NCBI RefSeq assembly: GCF_004342905.1
Contig: NZ_SMAN01000001.1
Span: 337,437 to 401,436 of the forward strand
DNA from: Melghiribacillus thermohalophilus
GTDB lineage: Bacteria > Bacillota > Bacilli > Bacillales > Alkalibacillaceae
Direction: 5' to 3'
Length of the DNA: 64,000 nt
Every line of letters begins with the position of its first letter. The first letter of the stretch is position 1. This document shows positions 1 through 8,480 of this stretch, one piece after another. The position numbers and the translations under genes were made by a program. The notes under the pieces are model-generated. The model was not told the origin of the DNA. It ran no database searches and saw nothing but the letters and a program-made list of their open reading frames with translations.

Positions 1-353
1 CTTCTTCTCGCGGTTAAACCGACAAGAATACCCGCTACCCCTAAGATAATCGGCATGATAAAAAAGGCGAAAAAGGATAAGAAAATAGCGGTCCAGCCCC
101 AACCGGCGCCGCCCTCTTCTTCTGTTCGCATATTGGTTTCCTTTTCTTCAGTAGCCCGTTCTGCCCGGCCTACTTCTCGGTTGTAAAGCGCCGCTTCCTC
201 AGCAAATTCTTCATCTCTTTTCCTGTTATCTGGCTCGTATTCATCGCCAATACCTTCCGTACCTAAATACTGGTTGCCGACGGTTATACGGTTATTTAAA
301 TTCCTTTCGTCCAGGTTATCCAGCTCTTCTCTGTCACGATTATAATCTGTCAT
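1..353 (-). CDS. Small acidic membrane protein, YqfX-like (3' end off window)
   Basis: I translated this directly: ATG at 353, preceded by GAGGG six bases upstream, stays open for 117 codons to the window edge. The first ~85 residues are hydrophilic and rich in Asp, Glu, Arg and Asn (starts MTDYNRDREELDNLDERN), followed by a Gly-Trp stretch (GGAGWGWTA) and a hydrophobic segment (IFLSFFAFFIMPIILGVAGI), so it is probably a small integral membrane protein with a long charged N-terminus. The pattern and the position beside the yqfT/nfo genes recall B. subtilis YqfX, but I cannot confirm the family, and the C-terminus is missing. No catalytic motif is visible and no function is assigned. Confidence 0.6.
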   Translation of the reverse strand, partial: MTDYNRDREELDNLDERNLNNRITVGNQYLGTEGIGDEYEPDNRKRDEEFAEEAALYNREVGRAERATEEKETNMRTEEEGGAGWGWTAIFLSFFAFFIMPIILGVAGILVGLTARR

Positions 354-586
354 CAAAGTCCCTCACTTTCTGAAGAGGTGTATGTATAGTTTGTGAAGGA
401 GCTTGATTTATATTACATGGAATATTTTTGTTGTTCTATATCGAAAAAGCTGACTGCTGATCCAGTAAGACAAGCAAAAGCACCTTTCTAGCTGCCCTAA
501 AAAAGCCGAACCAGTTCAAGGAGCACTGCAGCCAGCTCAATGCAAAGTGTTCCACAACTAGAATGTTATTCTTTTCGAATAAAAAA

Positions 587-620
587 CAGGAAGTTCAATG
601 GTATGGTAATGAACTTCCTG
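587..620 (-). terminator. Intrinsic terminator of the transglycosylase gene
   Basis: An 11-bp perfect stem (CAGGAAGTTCA with TGAACTTCCTG) has a 12-base loop. On the minus strand it is followed by a T-run (TTTTTTATTCG). It lies 26 bases beyond the stop of the gene at 646. The rest of 354-586 holds no recognisable gene. Confidence 0.85.
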
Positions 621-645
621 CTTCAAACATCACAGCCTTGCGTAT

Positions 646-1353
646 TTATCTGGCAAAGGCATAAGATCCGTGTGAACTGGCATTTCGCTGAATCGTCACA
701 GCATACCAGCTCTTCGCATGTCCATGCTTTTGGATATAAGTTTCTAGTCCACCCATTCCGCGATGATACGCAGTTAGAGCTTCATTCCAGTTTCCATATT
801 CCTGATGAAGATAATCGAGATAAACGAATGTGAGCTGCATGGAATAATAAGGATCAAACAGCAGTTCATCCTCATATGGCAGCCCTGCCATATCAGCGAC
901 CCACGGAGCGGTATTTTTCATAAATTGTCCCAGTCCGTAAGCCCTGCCATATTTTGTCGGCGGGCCGGCGAGTTCTGGATTAAATGTTCCTCCCGTTTCC
1001 ACCCTCAAAAGTTCGTATACTAGAAACGGATCAATGTCAAAGCGCTTTGCTTCCATGATTAAGTATATCGCCCACGTCTCTTTAAATTTTCCTCCGCTTT
1101 CGTCAACCATTCTCTGAGCCATTTTTTCCATTTCAGGAAAGGATTCATACCAGTCGGAAGTTTTAAAGTCTGTGGGCAAAGACTTTACGTAATTATATTG
1201 TGATTCAATGAACTGTTTTTCTGCTTTTAATGCCTGATTTTCTTTTATTAAATCATCTGTCTTTTTAGCATAGACATGGTAAACCAGCAAAAAACAGGCC
1301 GTAATGTATGATATAACAATAAATAACTGGATGTAAGGCCTCCACCTATCCAT
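646..1353 (-). CDS. Membrane-anchored lytic transglycosylase-like (SLT fold) protein
   Basis: A 235-residue protein with one N-terminal membrane helix (residues ~8-27), a short coiled-coil-like stretch (KENQALKAEKQFIESQ) and a soluble C-terminal domain outside the cell. That domain has the look of an SLT/lysozyme-like fold: a Glu in LLRVETGG (the likely catalytic acid position), then AYGLGQFMKNTAPWVAD and, near the end, NEALTAYHRGMGG, the spacing seen in goose-lysozyme-like transglycosylases. It would cleave peptidoglycan glycan strands. I chose the ATG at 1353 because GAGGTG sits eight bases upstream; an in-frame start at 1422 would add 23 residues without a comparable ribosome site. It is transcribed alone, with a terminator at 587-620. 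Family assignment is by motif only. Confidence 0.75.
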   Translation of the reverse strand: MDRWRPYIQLFIVISYITACFLLVYHVYAKKTDDLIKENQALKAEKQFIESQYNYVKSLPTDFKTSDWYESFPEMEKMAQRMVDESGGKFKETWAIYLIMEAKRFDIDPFLVYELLRVETGGTFNPELAGPPTKYGRAYGLGQFMKNTAPWVADMAGLPYEDELLFDPYYSMQLTFVYLDYLHQEYGNWNEALTAYHRGMGGLETYIQKHGHAKSWYAVTIQRNASSHGSYAFAR

Positions 1354-1573
1354 TTCACCATCACCTCTCAATCCATCAAAAATCCCATTTTTTGTCTTTC
1401 TGAAATGGGTCATTTGACTCAAGGGTATATGTTAATGGATGTAACAAAATAATGCAACCAATATTCACTAGAAATACCACATGTTTTTATTTTCTGATTA
1501 TTCTGGTCCTTTTCACATCCCCCATTTCAACGATCATATATTACTAAAAATAAACAAATGGGGAAGATGCAAA

Positions 1574-1858
1574 ATGAAAAAAAGCATTATCAAACAGATG
1601 GTTCAGCAAAAATTGCAAAATCTTTCGGTTCGAGAGCTTCTGTACTATGCAGAGGCTTATGATTTTCATATTACGAAGAAACAGGCAGAAGATATTATTT
1701 CTTTTTTAAAAAGTACCAGGCTTGATCCTTTTAACGAAAGGGACCGCCTAAAAATGCTTAGAAAAATTGCTTCCGTAACAGACAAAAAAACAGCTCAAAA
1801 AGTTTATCGGCTGTTTAAATCCCTTGCAAAACAATATGGGGTGGAATACCTCTTATGA
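1574..1858 (+). CDS. yqfT: DUF2624 family protein, YqfT-like
   Basis: A 94-residue, highly basic, mainly helical protein (MKKSIIKQMVQQKLQNLSV...). It has the DUF2624 look: ELLYYAEAYDFHITKKQAEDI followed by DPFNERDRLKMLRKIASVTDKKTA. B. subtilis YqfT is of similar size and lies beside nfo, as here. Function is unknown; in B. subtilis the neighbourhood is linked to forespore DNA repair with nfo. I took the ATG at 1574 behind GGGGAAG; a longer frame from 1481 adds an implausible leader. The gene converges on nfo, and the two share the hairpin that follows. Confidence 0.75.
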   Translation: MKKSIIKQMVQQKLQNLSVRELLYYAEAYDFHITKKQAEDIISFLKSTRLDPFNERDRLKMLRKIASVTDKKTAQKVYRLFKSLAKQYGVEYLL

Positions 1859-1867
1859 CGATGAAAA

Positions 1868-1904
1868 ACCCGGCTGAAGTCCAACTGGTCTTGTCGCCGG
1901 GTTT
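1868..1904. terminator. Bidirectional terminator between yqfT and nfo
   Basis: Complementary arms AACCCGGC and GCCGGGTT sit between two convergent genes, flanked by A-rich sequence on the left and TTTTG on the right, so the hairpin can serve both. Confidence 0.7.
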
Positions 1905-1913
1905 TGCCTGTAG

Positions 1914-2807
1914 TTATTGTACCATAATGTCATCCTTCATCTGTTCATTAAACTGCTGATCCCTCAACATATGGATTTCATGCCGGTAAGGGGGTTTCTT
2001 GTTCTTTTTGTCGGTACCCACATAGGGGGTTTCTAAAATTTTTGGCAGATGCATTAATTCAGGATGATGAACTACATAGCTGAGAGCCTCAAATCCAATT
2101 TTCCCAAATCCAATATTTTCATGTCTGTCCTTTTGAGCCCCCCGTTCATTTTTGCTGTCGTTAATATGAAGTACTTTCAGACGATCCAATCCAATGATCT
2201 CATCAAACTCTTTCAATACTCCATCAAAATCATTTACCACATCATATCCTGCATCATGGATATGGCACGTATCCATACATACGGATAATTTATCATTATG
2301 GGTGACGCCATCAATAATTTTGGCCAGCTCATCAAAAGTCCTTCCGCATTCAGAACCTTTACCGGCCATCGTCTCAAGGGCGATTTGCACATCCTGATTC
2401 TTATCCAGAACTTCGTTTAATCCTTCAATAATTTTTTTAATCCCTGCCTCTGCTCCTGCTCCGACATGGGCGCCAGGATGTAGGACAATCTGTTTTGCAC
2501 CGAGAGCATCCGTACGCTCCACCTCAGATCTTAAAAAATTAACGCCCAGTTTAAAGGTTTCGGGCTTCTTCGTATTGGCAATATTGATGATATATGGTGC
2601 ATGAACCACAATTTCTTCAATACCATGGTCTTTCATATGTTCCTGACCCGCTTCGATATTGAGTTCTTCAATCGGCTTTCTTCGGGTATTTTGAGGTGCA
2701 CCTGTATAGATCATAAATGTATTGGCACCATAGGATACCGCTTCTTCACTGGAACCCAGCAGCATTTTCTTTCCGCCCATGGATACATGGGAACCGATTT
2801 TTAGCAT
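1914..2807 (-). CDS. nfo: Endonuclease IV (AP endonuclease)
   Basis: A 297-residue TIM-barrel metallo-enzyme that cleaves DNA 5' of abasic sites in base-excision repair. All metal-binding landmarks of the family are visible: VVHAPY (~69), VLHPGAH (~109), LETMAGKG (~143), [13 protein letters not shown] (~177-187), VLHINDSK, the DRHENIG segment and the final LETPY. Length equals B. subtilis YqfS/Nfo. ATG at 2807 follows GAGAGGAGAATG. It lies 26 bases downstream of cshB on the same strand, as in B. subtilis, and is probably co-transcribed with it. Its product protects spore DNA in B. subtilis. Confidence 0.97.
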   Translation of the reverse strand: MLKIGSHVSMGGKKMLLGSSEEAVSYGANTFMIYTGAPQNTRRKPIEELNIEAGQEHMKDHGIEEIVVHAPYIINIANTKKPETFKLGVNFLRSEVERTDALGAKQIVLHPGAHVGAGAEAGIKKIIEGLNEVLDKNQDVQIALETMAGKGSECGRTFDELAKIIDGVTHNDKLSVCMDTCHIHDAGYDVVNDFDGVLKEFDEIIGLDRLKVLHINDSKNERGAQKDRHENIGFGKIGFEALSYVVHHPELMHLPKILETPYVGTDKKNKKPPYRHEIHMLRDQQFNEQMKDDIMVQ

Positions 2808-2833
2808 ACTTCATTCTCCTCTCCTGAAAAACG

Positions 2834-4153
2834 TTATTTTTTCCTTCGATTTTTATTGTGTTTTAATTTCTTTTTGATGTTTTCAGCCTGACGCTTCATT
2901 TTCTTTTTATATCCTGGTTTCACCTTTTTTGGTTTTTTCACCATATTCCAGGCCTTTTCATCCAGTTCATTTTCCTTCTTTTGACGGGTATTTCGCTGGT
3001 TCCATGCCTTTGCTTGCACCCATTCCCCGTCTTTTATGTCTATGTTCGTAAAGGTTATCCCTGATTTTTCTAATTTTTGTATAACTGGAATGTCTTCGTC
3101 GGTATAAAAGCTGATCGTTGTCCCTTCCAGACCGGCCCTTGCAGTTCTTCCCGCGCGATGAATATAGAATTCCGGATCTTTAGGCATCTCTGCGTTGATC
3201 ACATGACTTACGCCTGGTATATCTATTCCCCTTGCCGCTAAATCCGTAGCAACAATATACTGATACCTTAAATTTTTCAATTCTTTTAATATTCTTTTTC
3301 GTTCCCTCGGAGACAGGCCGCCGTGAATAACCCCCGTTTCCAATCCTTGTTCCATTAATTGTTCCGCCAGCTCATCTGCGTGATCTTTTTTATTGACAAA
3401 AATGAGAGCGAGATAGGGATTGATTAATCCGCTAATTTCCTCGATCAGATCCGAAACCCTTCGGTGACGCAATGGTATAAGCCGATGTTCCAGCTTTTCC
3501 GGAGCAGGACCTTGATCATCGATGGAAATATAGGAGGGATTTTCCATATACTTTTTTAAAAATGGCTTTAATTTTTCTGGTATGGTTGCAGAAAAAACCA
3601 TCAGCTGAATGTCAGGTTTCATTCGCAAAAGAATCTGATCCACTTCCTGAATTAAATCCAGATCAATCATCAGATCCGCTTCATCCATCACCAGAGCCCT
3701 TGCTGTAAATACATCCATGGCTTCATCTTTGACAAGATCCAGAATTCGTCCTGGTGTACCTACGATCATTTGAGGCGGACGCTTTAATTTTTCCGCTATC
3801 TTTTGTTTGTCCGTACCGCCTATTACGAGCTTCGCGCGCCATTCATTCTCTTTGTCGGCAAGCTGAATCATTTTGCGGACTTCATCATAGATCTGTACAG
3901 CAAGCTCCCTTGTAGGGGTCGTAATGACATACTGAATCTCTTCCTTTGATGATTCTAGATCATTAAAGATAGGAATTAAATAGGAATGGGTTTTACCAGA
4001 ACCAGTATGGGATTGTCCAATTAAGCTTTCCCCCCTTAGCGCAGCAGGGATGACCCTTTGCTGAATAGGAGTCGGCTCCTTGAATTTCAGTTTATGAATA
4101 ATGTCTAATATGTCTGGCTTGAGGGCATAAGACTGAAAACGATTTTTGCTCAT
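2834..4153 (-). CDS. cshB: DEAD-box RNA helicase CshB
   Basis: A 439-residue ATP-dependent RNA helicase. In order: Q-motif region (FKEPTPIQQRVIP), motif I SHTGSGKT (~49), PTRELA, TPGRI, DEAD (VMDEADLMID ~156), SAT, then the C-terminal RecA domain with ATDLAARGID and HRAGRTARAG. It ends in a Lys-rich tail (~370-439) typical of RNA-binding extensions in CshB. Cold-induced helicases of this group remodel mRNA and assist ribosome assembly and cold growth. Start ATG at 4153 has GGAGAC upstream. It is divergent from ispH, with promoters in the 4154-4315 gap. The small yqfQ gene that lies here in B. subtilis is not present. Confidence 0.95.
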   Translation of the reverse strand: MSKNRFQSYALKPDILDIIHKLKFKEPTPIQQRVIPAALRGESLIGQSHTGSGKTHSYLIPIFNDLESSKEEIQYVITTPTRELAVQIYDEVRKMIQLADKENEWRAKLVIGGTDKQKIAEKLKRPPQMIVGTPGRILDLVKDEAMDVFTARALVMDEADLMIDLDLIQEVDQILLRMKPDIQLMVFSATIPEKLKPFLKKYMENPSYISIDDQGPAPEKLEHRLIPLRHRRVSDLIEEISGLINPYLALIFVNKKDHADELAEQLMEQGLETGVIHGGLSPRERKRILKELKNLRYQYIVATDLAARGIDIPGVSHVINAEMPKDPEFYIHRAGRTARAGLEGTTISFYTDEDIPVIQKLEKSGITFTNIDIKDGEWVQAKAWNQRNTRQKKENELDEKAWNMVKKPKKVKPGYKKKMKRQAENIKKKLKHNKNRRKK

Positions 4154-4229
4154 AGTTCATGTCTCCTTTACACAACGTGCATTTTCATTATAGTAAAGTC
4201 TGGAACAGAACGCCACTTTATGAAATCTT

Positions 4230-4258
4230 TTGTCTAATATCCCTTTACCCTTTATAAT
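4230..4258 (+). promoter_or_regulatory. Sigma-A promoter of ispH
   Basis: A TTGTCT -35 box (4230-4235), a 17-base spacer and a perfect TATAAT -10 box (4253-4258) lie 57 bases upstream of the ispH ATG, in the gap between two divergent genes. Confidence 0.75.
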
Positions 4259-4315
4259 ATAATAAGCCATAAATTTAAAGTGCACTGGGCAATTTGTTTA
4301 GAGGAGGACCTGTTA

Positions 4316-5269
4316 ATGGAAGTAATTAAAATTGCACCACGCGGGTATTGCTATGGTGTCGTGGATGCCATGGTTATAGCTAAGAATGCCGCAAAGGATC
4401 CAAACCTGCCACGCCCTATTTATATTTTAGGTATGATCGTTCATAATAGTCATGTTACAGAAGCATTTAAAGATGAAGGAATTATTACACTGGATGGAAA
4501 AAGCAGACTGGAACTGCTTGAAGACATAAATGAAGGTACGGTAATCTTCACTGCACACGGGGTATCCCCGGAGGTAAAAGAGCGCGCCCGGGATAAGGGG
4601 TTGACCGTACTGGATGCTACGTGCCCGGATGTAACCAAAACCCACGATTTGATCCGGGAAAAAGCAAAAGAAGGTTATGAAATCATTTATATCGGCAAAA
4701 AGGGACATCCTGAACCAGAAGGTGCTATTGGAGTGGCACCGCATCAAGTTCATCTTGTCCAGACAGAAGAGGACGTTGAAAACTTAACAATAGATCAAAA
4801 TCATGACAAAATTCTTGTCACCAATCAAACGACGATGAGTCAGTGGGATGTTTATGATGTCATGCAGAAGGTGAAGGAAATATATCCACAGACTGAAATG
4901 GTCAAGGAAATTTGCATGGCTACCCAGGTTCGTCAGGAAGCGGTGGCTGAACAGGCTAAAGAAGCAGATTTGACCCTTGTGGTCGGTGATCCCCGGAGTA
5001 ACAATTCCAACCGGCTGGCCCAGGTTTCTGAAGAGATTGCCGGTACAAAAGCTTATCGTATTGCGGATGTGACCGAAATTAAACTGGAATGGCTTGAAGG
5101 GGTTAACAAAGTAGCCGTTACAGCAGGTGCTTCCACTCCTACTCCTATTACTAAAGAAGTGATTCGTTTTATTGAACAGTACGACCCTGAAAATCCAGAC
5201 ACATGGGAACGAGTATCTGCTGTGGAACGGAAAAAAATCCTTCCAAAGGTAAAAGCAAAGAAAAGCTGA
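4316..5269 (+). CDS. ispH: 4-hydroxy-3-methylbut-2-enyl diphosphate reductase
   Basis: A 317-residue iron-sulfur enzyme for the last step of the MEP isoprenoid pathway, reducing HMBPP to IPP and DMAPP. The three cysteines that hold the Fe-S cluster are visible: Cys12 in PRGYCYG, Cys ~97 in [10 protein letters not shown] and Cys ~193 in [17 protein letters not shown] and the SNNSNRL substrate-binding stretch are also present. I start at 4316, where GAGGAGG sits eight to nine bases upstream; a longer frame from 4280 lacks this. It is single-gene here, with a strong promoter and a large terminator hairpin. Confidence 0.97.
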   Translation: MEVIKIAPRGYCYGVVDAMVIAKNAAKDPNLPRPIYILGMIVHNSHVTEAFKDEGIITLDGKSRLELLEDINEGTVIFTAHGVSPEVKERARDKGLTVLDATCPDVTKTHDLIREKAKEGYEIIYIGKKGHPEPEGAIGVAPHQVHLVQTEEDVENLTIDQNHDKILVTNQTTMSQWDVYDVMQKVKEIYPQTEMVKEICMATQVRQEAVAEQAKEADLTLVVGDPRSNNSNRLAQVSEEIAGTKAYRIADVTEIKLEWLEGVNKVAVTAGASTPTPITKEVIRFIEQYDPENPDTWERVSAVERKKILPKVKAKKS

Positions 5270-5309
5270 TAACACCCAGGAATTTTGAACATTTCTCTAT
5301 TATTGTATT

Positions 5310-5349
5310 GGGCTGTCCCAATAGACTATTTTAGTCTAATGGACAGCCC
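5310..5349 (+). terminator. ispH terminator, built from GGGCTGTCC / GGACAGCCC arms
   Basis: Nine-bp perfect outer arms (5310-5318 and 5341-5349) enclose a second stem (TAGACTA / TAGTCTA), with a T-run (GATTTTTTC) beyond. It works as an intrinsic terminator. The arm sequence recurs 40 bases away at the broken end of the MFS gene, which suggests mobile-element origin. Confidence 0.8.
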
Positions 5350-5377
5350 TGATTTTTTCATATAGCCGTTTTTTACT

Positions 5378-5995
5378 TTAATGAGACTTTTGGGACAGCC
5401 GATTGATGTTGTGATGAACCACGAGGAAAATGATTGCAAAGTCAATCAAAAGGGAGCCGGCCAAAAATGATACACCATTTATTGCGAAAACCGCCTTTGT
5501 TCCAATCAGGTACGAAAACACCCCGCCCGATATGGAACCAAACACTAATACAAATCCGAGCAGGCTTTGTTCCAAAATGTTTACCTTTGTTATATGGTTA
5601 TCATCATGAAGAATTTCAAAGATAAACGATTTTCTGGCAGGTTCATAAATGGCCTCCCCAACCGCCAGAAAAAACAGTACGACATAAATCAGCCAGATGT
5701 CATCCGGGCCATGAACCAGTAAAAGGGATAATGCCAGGGGGATCCGAATCAAATCTGTAATGATCAACATGGCTTTTCTGGAAATCCGATCCGATAAGGC
5801 TCCCCCGGCATATGAGAACAGCAAGTAGGGAATAATTCTTATGGAAAGAGCACCACCCACAGCAAGGCCAGATCCGGTTAGTTCCAGAAGCATCGTTAAA
5901 ACCGCTACCTGGCTAAACCGATCCCCAATACCATTTACAAGTCCAGAAAAAAATAGCCAGCGATAATTTCGTTCTTTTGCCAATAGGCCAACCAT
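5378..5995 (-). pseudogene. MFS efflux transporter, N-terminal half only
   Basis: A 205-residue product with six predicted membrane helices. The start is typical of drug-efflux MFS proteins (LLAKERNYRWLFFSGLVNGIGDRFSQ), and the loop 2-3 signature is present as GGALSDRISRK. Complete members have ~400 residues and twelve helices, so the C-terminal six-helix half is missing. The frame ends in NINRLSQKSH, encoded by CGGCTGTCCCAAAAGTCT, which resembles the arm of the neighbouring terminator rather than MFS sequence. ATG at 5995 follows AGGTG. The 16-base operator at 6026-6041 sits just upstream, so it was probably controlled by the ArsR regulator. Half-size transporters can dimerise, but I think a deletion remnant is likelier. 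Confidence 0.7.
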
Positions 5996-6025
5996 TTCCA
6001 AACACCTATTTTCATAAATTTAAAA

Positions 6026-6041
6026 TTAGATATATATCTAA
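6026..6041. promoter_or_regulatory. Palindromic operator upstream of the MFS gene
   Basis: TTAGATATATATCTAA is a perfect 16-base palindrome, 31 bases before the MFS start. The same 16 bases occur upstream of the ArsR-family gene (6739-6754), and the flanks make a 20-base match in inverted orientation. Sharing between a regulator and its neighbour is the usual sign of a self-regulating operator. Confidence 0.75.
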
Positions 6042-6076
6042 ATAGATACGCAAAAAAATACCGGCCATCTGAAGGG

Positions 6077-6116
6077 GTATAAAAAGGTTAGGCACCTGTT
6101 ATCAACCTTCTTATAC
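6077..6116 (-). terminator. Hairpin terminator of the ArsR-family gene
   Basis: Arms GTATAAAAAGGTT and AACCTTCTTATAC pair over 13 positions with one mismatch. They lie 24 bases past the stop codon at 6140. Confidence 0.6.
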
Positions 6117-6139
6117 ACTCTTCATCATATCCGTTATCG

Positions 6140-6721
6140 TTAAAAAACGAGGGGCCACATTTCTTTCGGGTTCAATTCATACATATTATTCTGGCGGTAT
6201 ATAAAGTGATGCATCACCCATTCCCTCCGAATGGTAGCGAAGTCTTCGTGAAATTGTTGAATATATTCATTTATTTCTTTCTCCTGATACTTCTTCCCGT
6301 GTTCAAGACCACGGATGTAGTAAGCCAGAATAATGATTTTCTTCTTTTGCTGGGCAGGAATTTGCTTGAGCTTCCCATCGACCGTTGTGAAATTTTTAAT
6401 GATGGCCAGTTTCTCTTCATCCTTTACCTGTATTTGATTTGACATTTGATCACCTCCCAGCTCCAAAATGCCATGGGCTAACAAAGCTAATGATTTTTCA
6501 TTTAAATGGAAATAAATAGTATTCTTATTTCTCCGCTCCACGATGATTCCCGCATCTTTTAATTTTTTGGCATGGTGTGTTACCGTTGGAGGCTTTAAAT
6601 GAAGCTTACTGGCTAAAGCCTGGCCATGAAGGGGGCCATCCTTAAGCAATGCCACCATTCTTATGCGGTTTGGATCACTTAATGCTTTAAGAAATGAAAC
6701 CAGGCGACTTAATTGAATCAA
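6140..6721 (-). CDS. ArsR-family repressor with C-terminal DUF2087 domain
   Basis: A 193-residue predicted DNA-binding regulator. Residues ~1-85 form a winged helix of the ArsR type (LKALSDPNRIRMVALLKDGPLHG, then LHLKPPTVTHHAKKLKDAG as the recognition helix and RRNKNTIYFHL as the wing). Residues ~110-190 match the DUF2087 pattern (LKQIPAQQKKKIIILAYYI ... EINEYIQQFHEDFATIRREWV). No ArsR metal-site cysteines are present, so the ligand is probably not a metal. I start at the TTG at 6721, eight bases after GGAG; upstream in-frame ATGs (to 6805) would run across the operator. It probably represses itself and the MFS gene. Confidence 0.8.
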   Translation of the reverse strand: MIQLSRLVSFLKALSDPNRIRMVALLKDGPLHGQALASKLHLKPPTVTHHAKKLKDAGIIVERRNKNTIYFHLNEKSLALLAHGILELGGDQMSNQIQVKDEEKLAIIKNFTTVDGKLKQIPAQQKKKIIILAYYIRGLEHGKKYQEKEINEYIQQFHEDFATIRREWVMHHFIYRQNNMYELNPKEMWPLVF

Positions 6722-6738
6722 GCCGATCACTCCTCTAT

Positions 6739-6754
6739 TTAGATATATATCTAA
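6739..6754. promoter_or_regulatory. Palindromic operator upstream of the ArsR-family gene
   Basis: Second copy of TTAGATATATATCTAA, lying immediately before the GAGGAG ribosome site of the regulator gene. Bound protein here would block transcription initiation or elongation of its own message. Confidence 0.75.
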
Positions 6755-6832
6755 TTTGATCATAAGCAAATTAGATTCAGATGTCAAATCAGATTCCAGT
6801 GTCAAACAAAAATTCGAATTAAGTTTAAAATA

Positions 6833-6861
6833 AAAACAGACCTGATTTACAGGTCTGTTTT
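6833..6861 (-). terminator. Terminator of the ABC exporter operon
   Basis: A 12-bp perfect stem, AAAACAGACCTG with CAGGTCTGTTTT, and a five-base loop lie 12 bases after the last permease stop at 6873. U-rich arms are on both sides. Confidence 0.85.
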
Positions 6862-6872
6862 GGCTAGATTCA

Positions 6873-7670
6873 TTATATATTTAAATCCCTGGTTTTATAA
6901 AAGTGGTAGGTGGCCCAGGTTAACACAAGCATAATGCCAATGCTTAATATGACATAAATGGCTTCAATTCCGTTTCCGCTGATCACCCTATCTGCTTCCA
7001 CATATTGAAAAGGAGTGATATATTTTAGCGGCTGAAGCGCCTCAGCCATATCCGTCATAATGGAAATAAAGAAGGCTGTTAATAAAACCGACGCGGATAT
7101 AGCAGGAGCTTTTTTCGGATTGTTTTTCATAGCTGCTATACCGCTTCCAATGGATAAAAATAATAGCTGCAGCATCCAGAGCCCCAGGGACAAGATCCAG
7201 ATCTCCCATAACCCATCTGCGGTATCGGCAAAATAGTAAACGGCAGCCAGTGATGACGTAAAGCTAACGATGTTCAGAATCGTCGACTGTATGACCGCAG
7301 CAGCCATTTTACTGGATATAATAAACGATCTGGTAACTGGTTTCGTCAATAAAAATTCAGCCGTTTGATCTCGTTCCTCTTTAGACAATATGGTGGCACC
7401 AAGCATGGCGGCATGAACCGTAAGCATAATGACTAAATACGTGTAGAGAACACTGTAAAATCCAAGGGGGGTTGAAACATCGAGCGACTGTATCCCCATG
7501 ATGGCTTTCATCACTGCAGGCATATTTTCCATCAGCTCATTCAAAGACTGTCCTGCCCCTTCCATTCCTACATATTTAGACATCCCGGCAAACACCATGA
7601 CCAGGACTCCTATAGTCCAGATCATTAAAGACTTACGATGGGTTTTTAATTCCTGCCATATTATGTTCAT
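6873..7670 (-). CDS. ABC-2 type exporter permease (second)
   Basis: A 265-residue integral membrane protein with about six hydrophobic segments. The N-terminus (MNIIWQELKTHRKSLMIW) and the motif ILSKEERDQTAEFLLTKPVTRSFIISSK are shared almost exactly in layout with the upstream permease (ISREIREKTADFLLTKPVTRKAIMTSK), so the pair arose by duplication and probably forms a heterodimer. This is the ABC-2 permease class that exports drugs, peptides or lipids. ATG at 7670 follows GGAGGGGGACAA. It is the last gene of a TetR-ATPase-permease-permease operon. The substrate cannot be read from sequence. Confidence 0.85.
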   Translation of the reverse strand: MNIIWQELKTHRKSLMIWTIGVLVMVFAGMSKYVGMEGAGQSLNELMENMPAVMKAIMGIQSLDVSTPLGFYSVLYTYLVIMLTVHAAMLGATILSKEERDQTAEFLLTKPVTRSFIISSKMAAAVIQSTILNIVSFTSSLAAVYYFADTADGLWEIWILSLGLWMLQLLFLSIGSGIAAMKNNPKKAPAISASVLLTAFFISIMTDMAEALQPLKYITPFQYVEADRVISGNGIEAIYVILSIGIMLVLTWATYHFYKTRDLNI

Positions 7671-7682
7671 TTGTCCCCCTCC

Positions 7683-8480
7683 TTAAATCGTATGAATGTC
7701 TTTTTTTGCATACATGACATAACTCCCAGTGACCATCATGATAATAAGAATGATGGTTAACATCATGAGTTCAGGATCATAGGCTTTATGCTGTAATACA
7801 TACATGGAATCGAAATAATAGAATGGAGTAAAATAACCCATTTTATCATCACCGATGCTTTTGGCAAACATATTGATTACAAAAAACCCAAACACTGTCC
7901 CCAGGGAAACGGGCAGCACTGACTTCAATCGGGAAACCATAACAGCCGTGATCAGGCCTATAGCCAGAAAAATCAGTTGAATAAACAGCAGTGACAATGA
8001 AATCAGAAAAAATACTCCCTGTTGAAAACCCTCACTCTCCACGATTGCTGCCATCAGGTAAGCTGCTGATACATATCCAATATTAGTTATGATAATGGCT
8101 GTTAAGGCAGCGAGGAGTTTTGATGTCATAATGGCCTTACGTGTCACAGGTTTTGTCAGCAGGAAATCAGCTGTTTTTTCCCTTATTTCTCTGGAAATAA
8201 TTCCTGTTCCAAGAATCATGGCCTGAATTGCCCCTGCCAGGGAAATATAAACAAAAATATAAGAATAGAACCCGAGAATCGATGTAAAGGCATTAATATC
8301 AAAATTCAGAGCCTCCAATATGGCCTGCGGAAACCCTTCCAGCATTCTTCTTAAACTCTCTGCTTCCTTCGAAAAGGTAGGATACATGGAAAAGAAAAAA
8401 ATAGTAATGGCCATAATGGAAAATGTCCAGATCATGGTGGGTTTCAAGATATCCCTGAGTTCATGTCTATACATGTTCAT
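7683..8480 (-). CDS. ABC-2 type exporter permease (first)
   Basis: A 265-residue membrane protein, the same length as its downstream partner, with an N-terminal helix after MNMYRHELRDILKPTMIW and five further hydrophobic segments. The cytosolic motif FLLTKPVTRKAIMTSK is diagnostic of this permease group and probably contacts the ATPase. I start at 8480 with GGAGG nine bases upstream; this gives a 14-base overlap with the ATPase gene and so translational coupling. A frame start at 8501 would lie before the ribosome site. Confidence 0.85.
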   Translation of the reverse strand: MNMYRHELRDILKPTMIWTFSIMAITIFFFSMYPTFSKEAESLRRMLEGFPQAILEALNFDINAFTSILGFYSYIFVYISLAGAIQAMILGTGIISREIREKTADFLLTKPVTRKAIMTSKLLAALTAIIITNIGYVSAAYLMAAIVESEGFQQGVFFLISLSLLFIQLIFLAIGLITAVMVSRLKSVLPVSLGTVFGFFVINMFAKSIGDDKMGYFTPFYYFDSMYVLQHKAYDPELMMLTIILIIMMVTGSYVMYAKKDIHTI

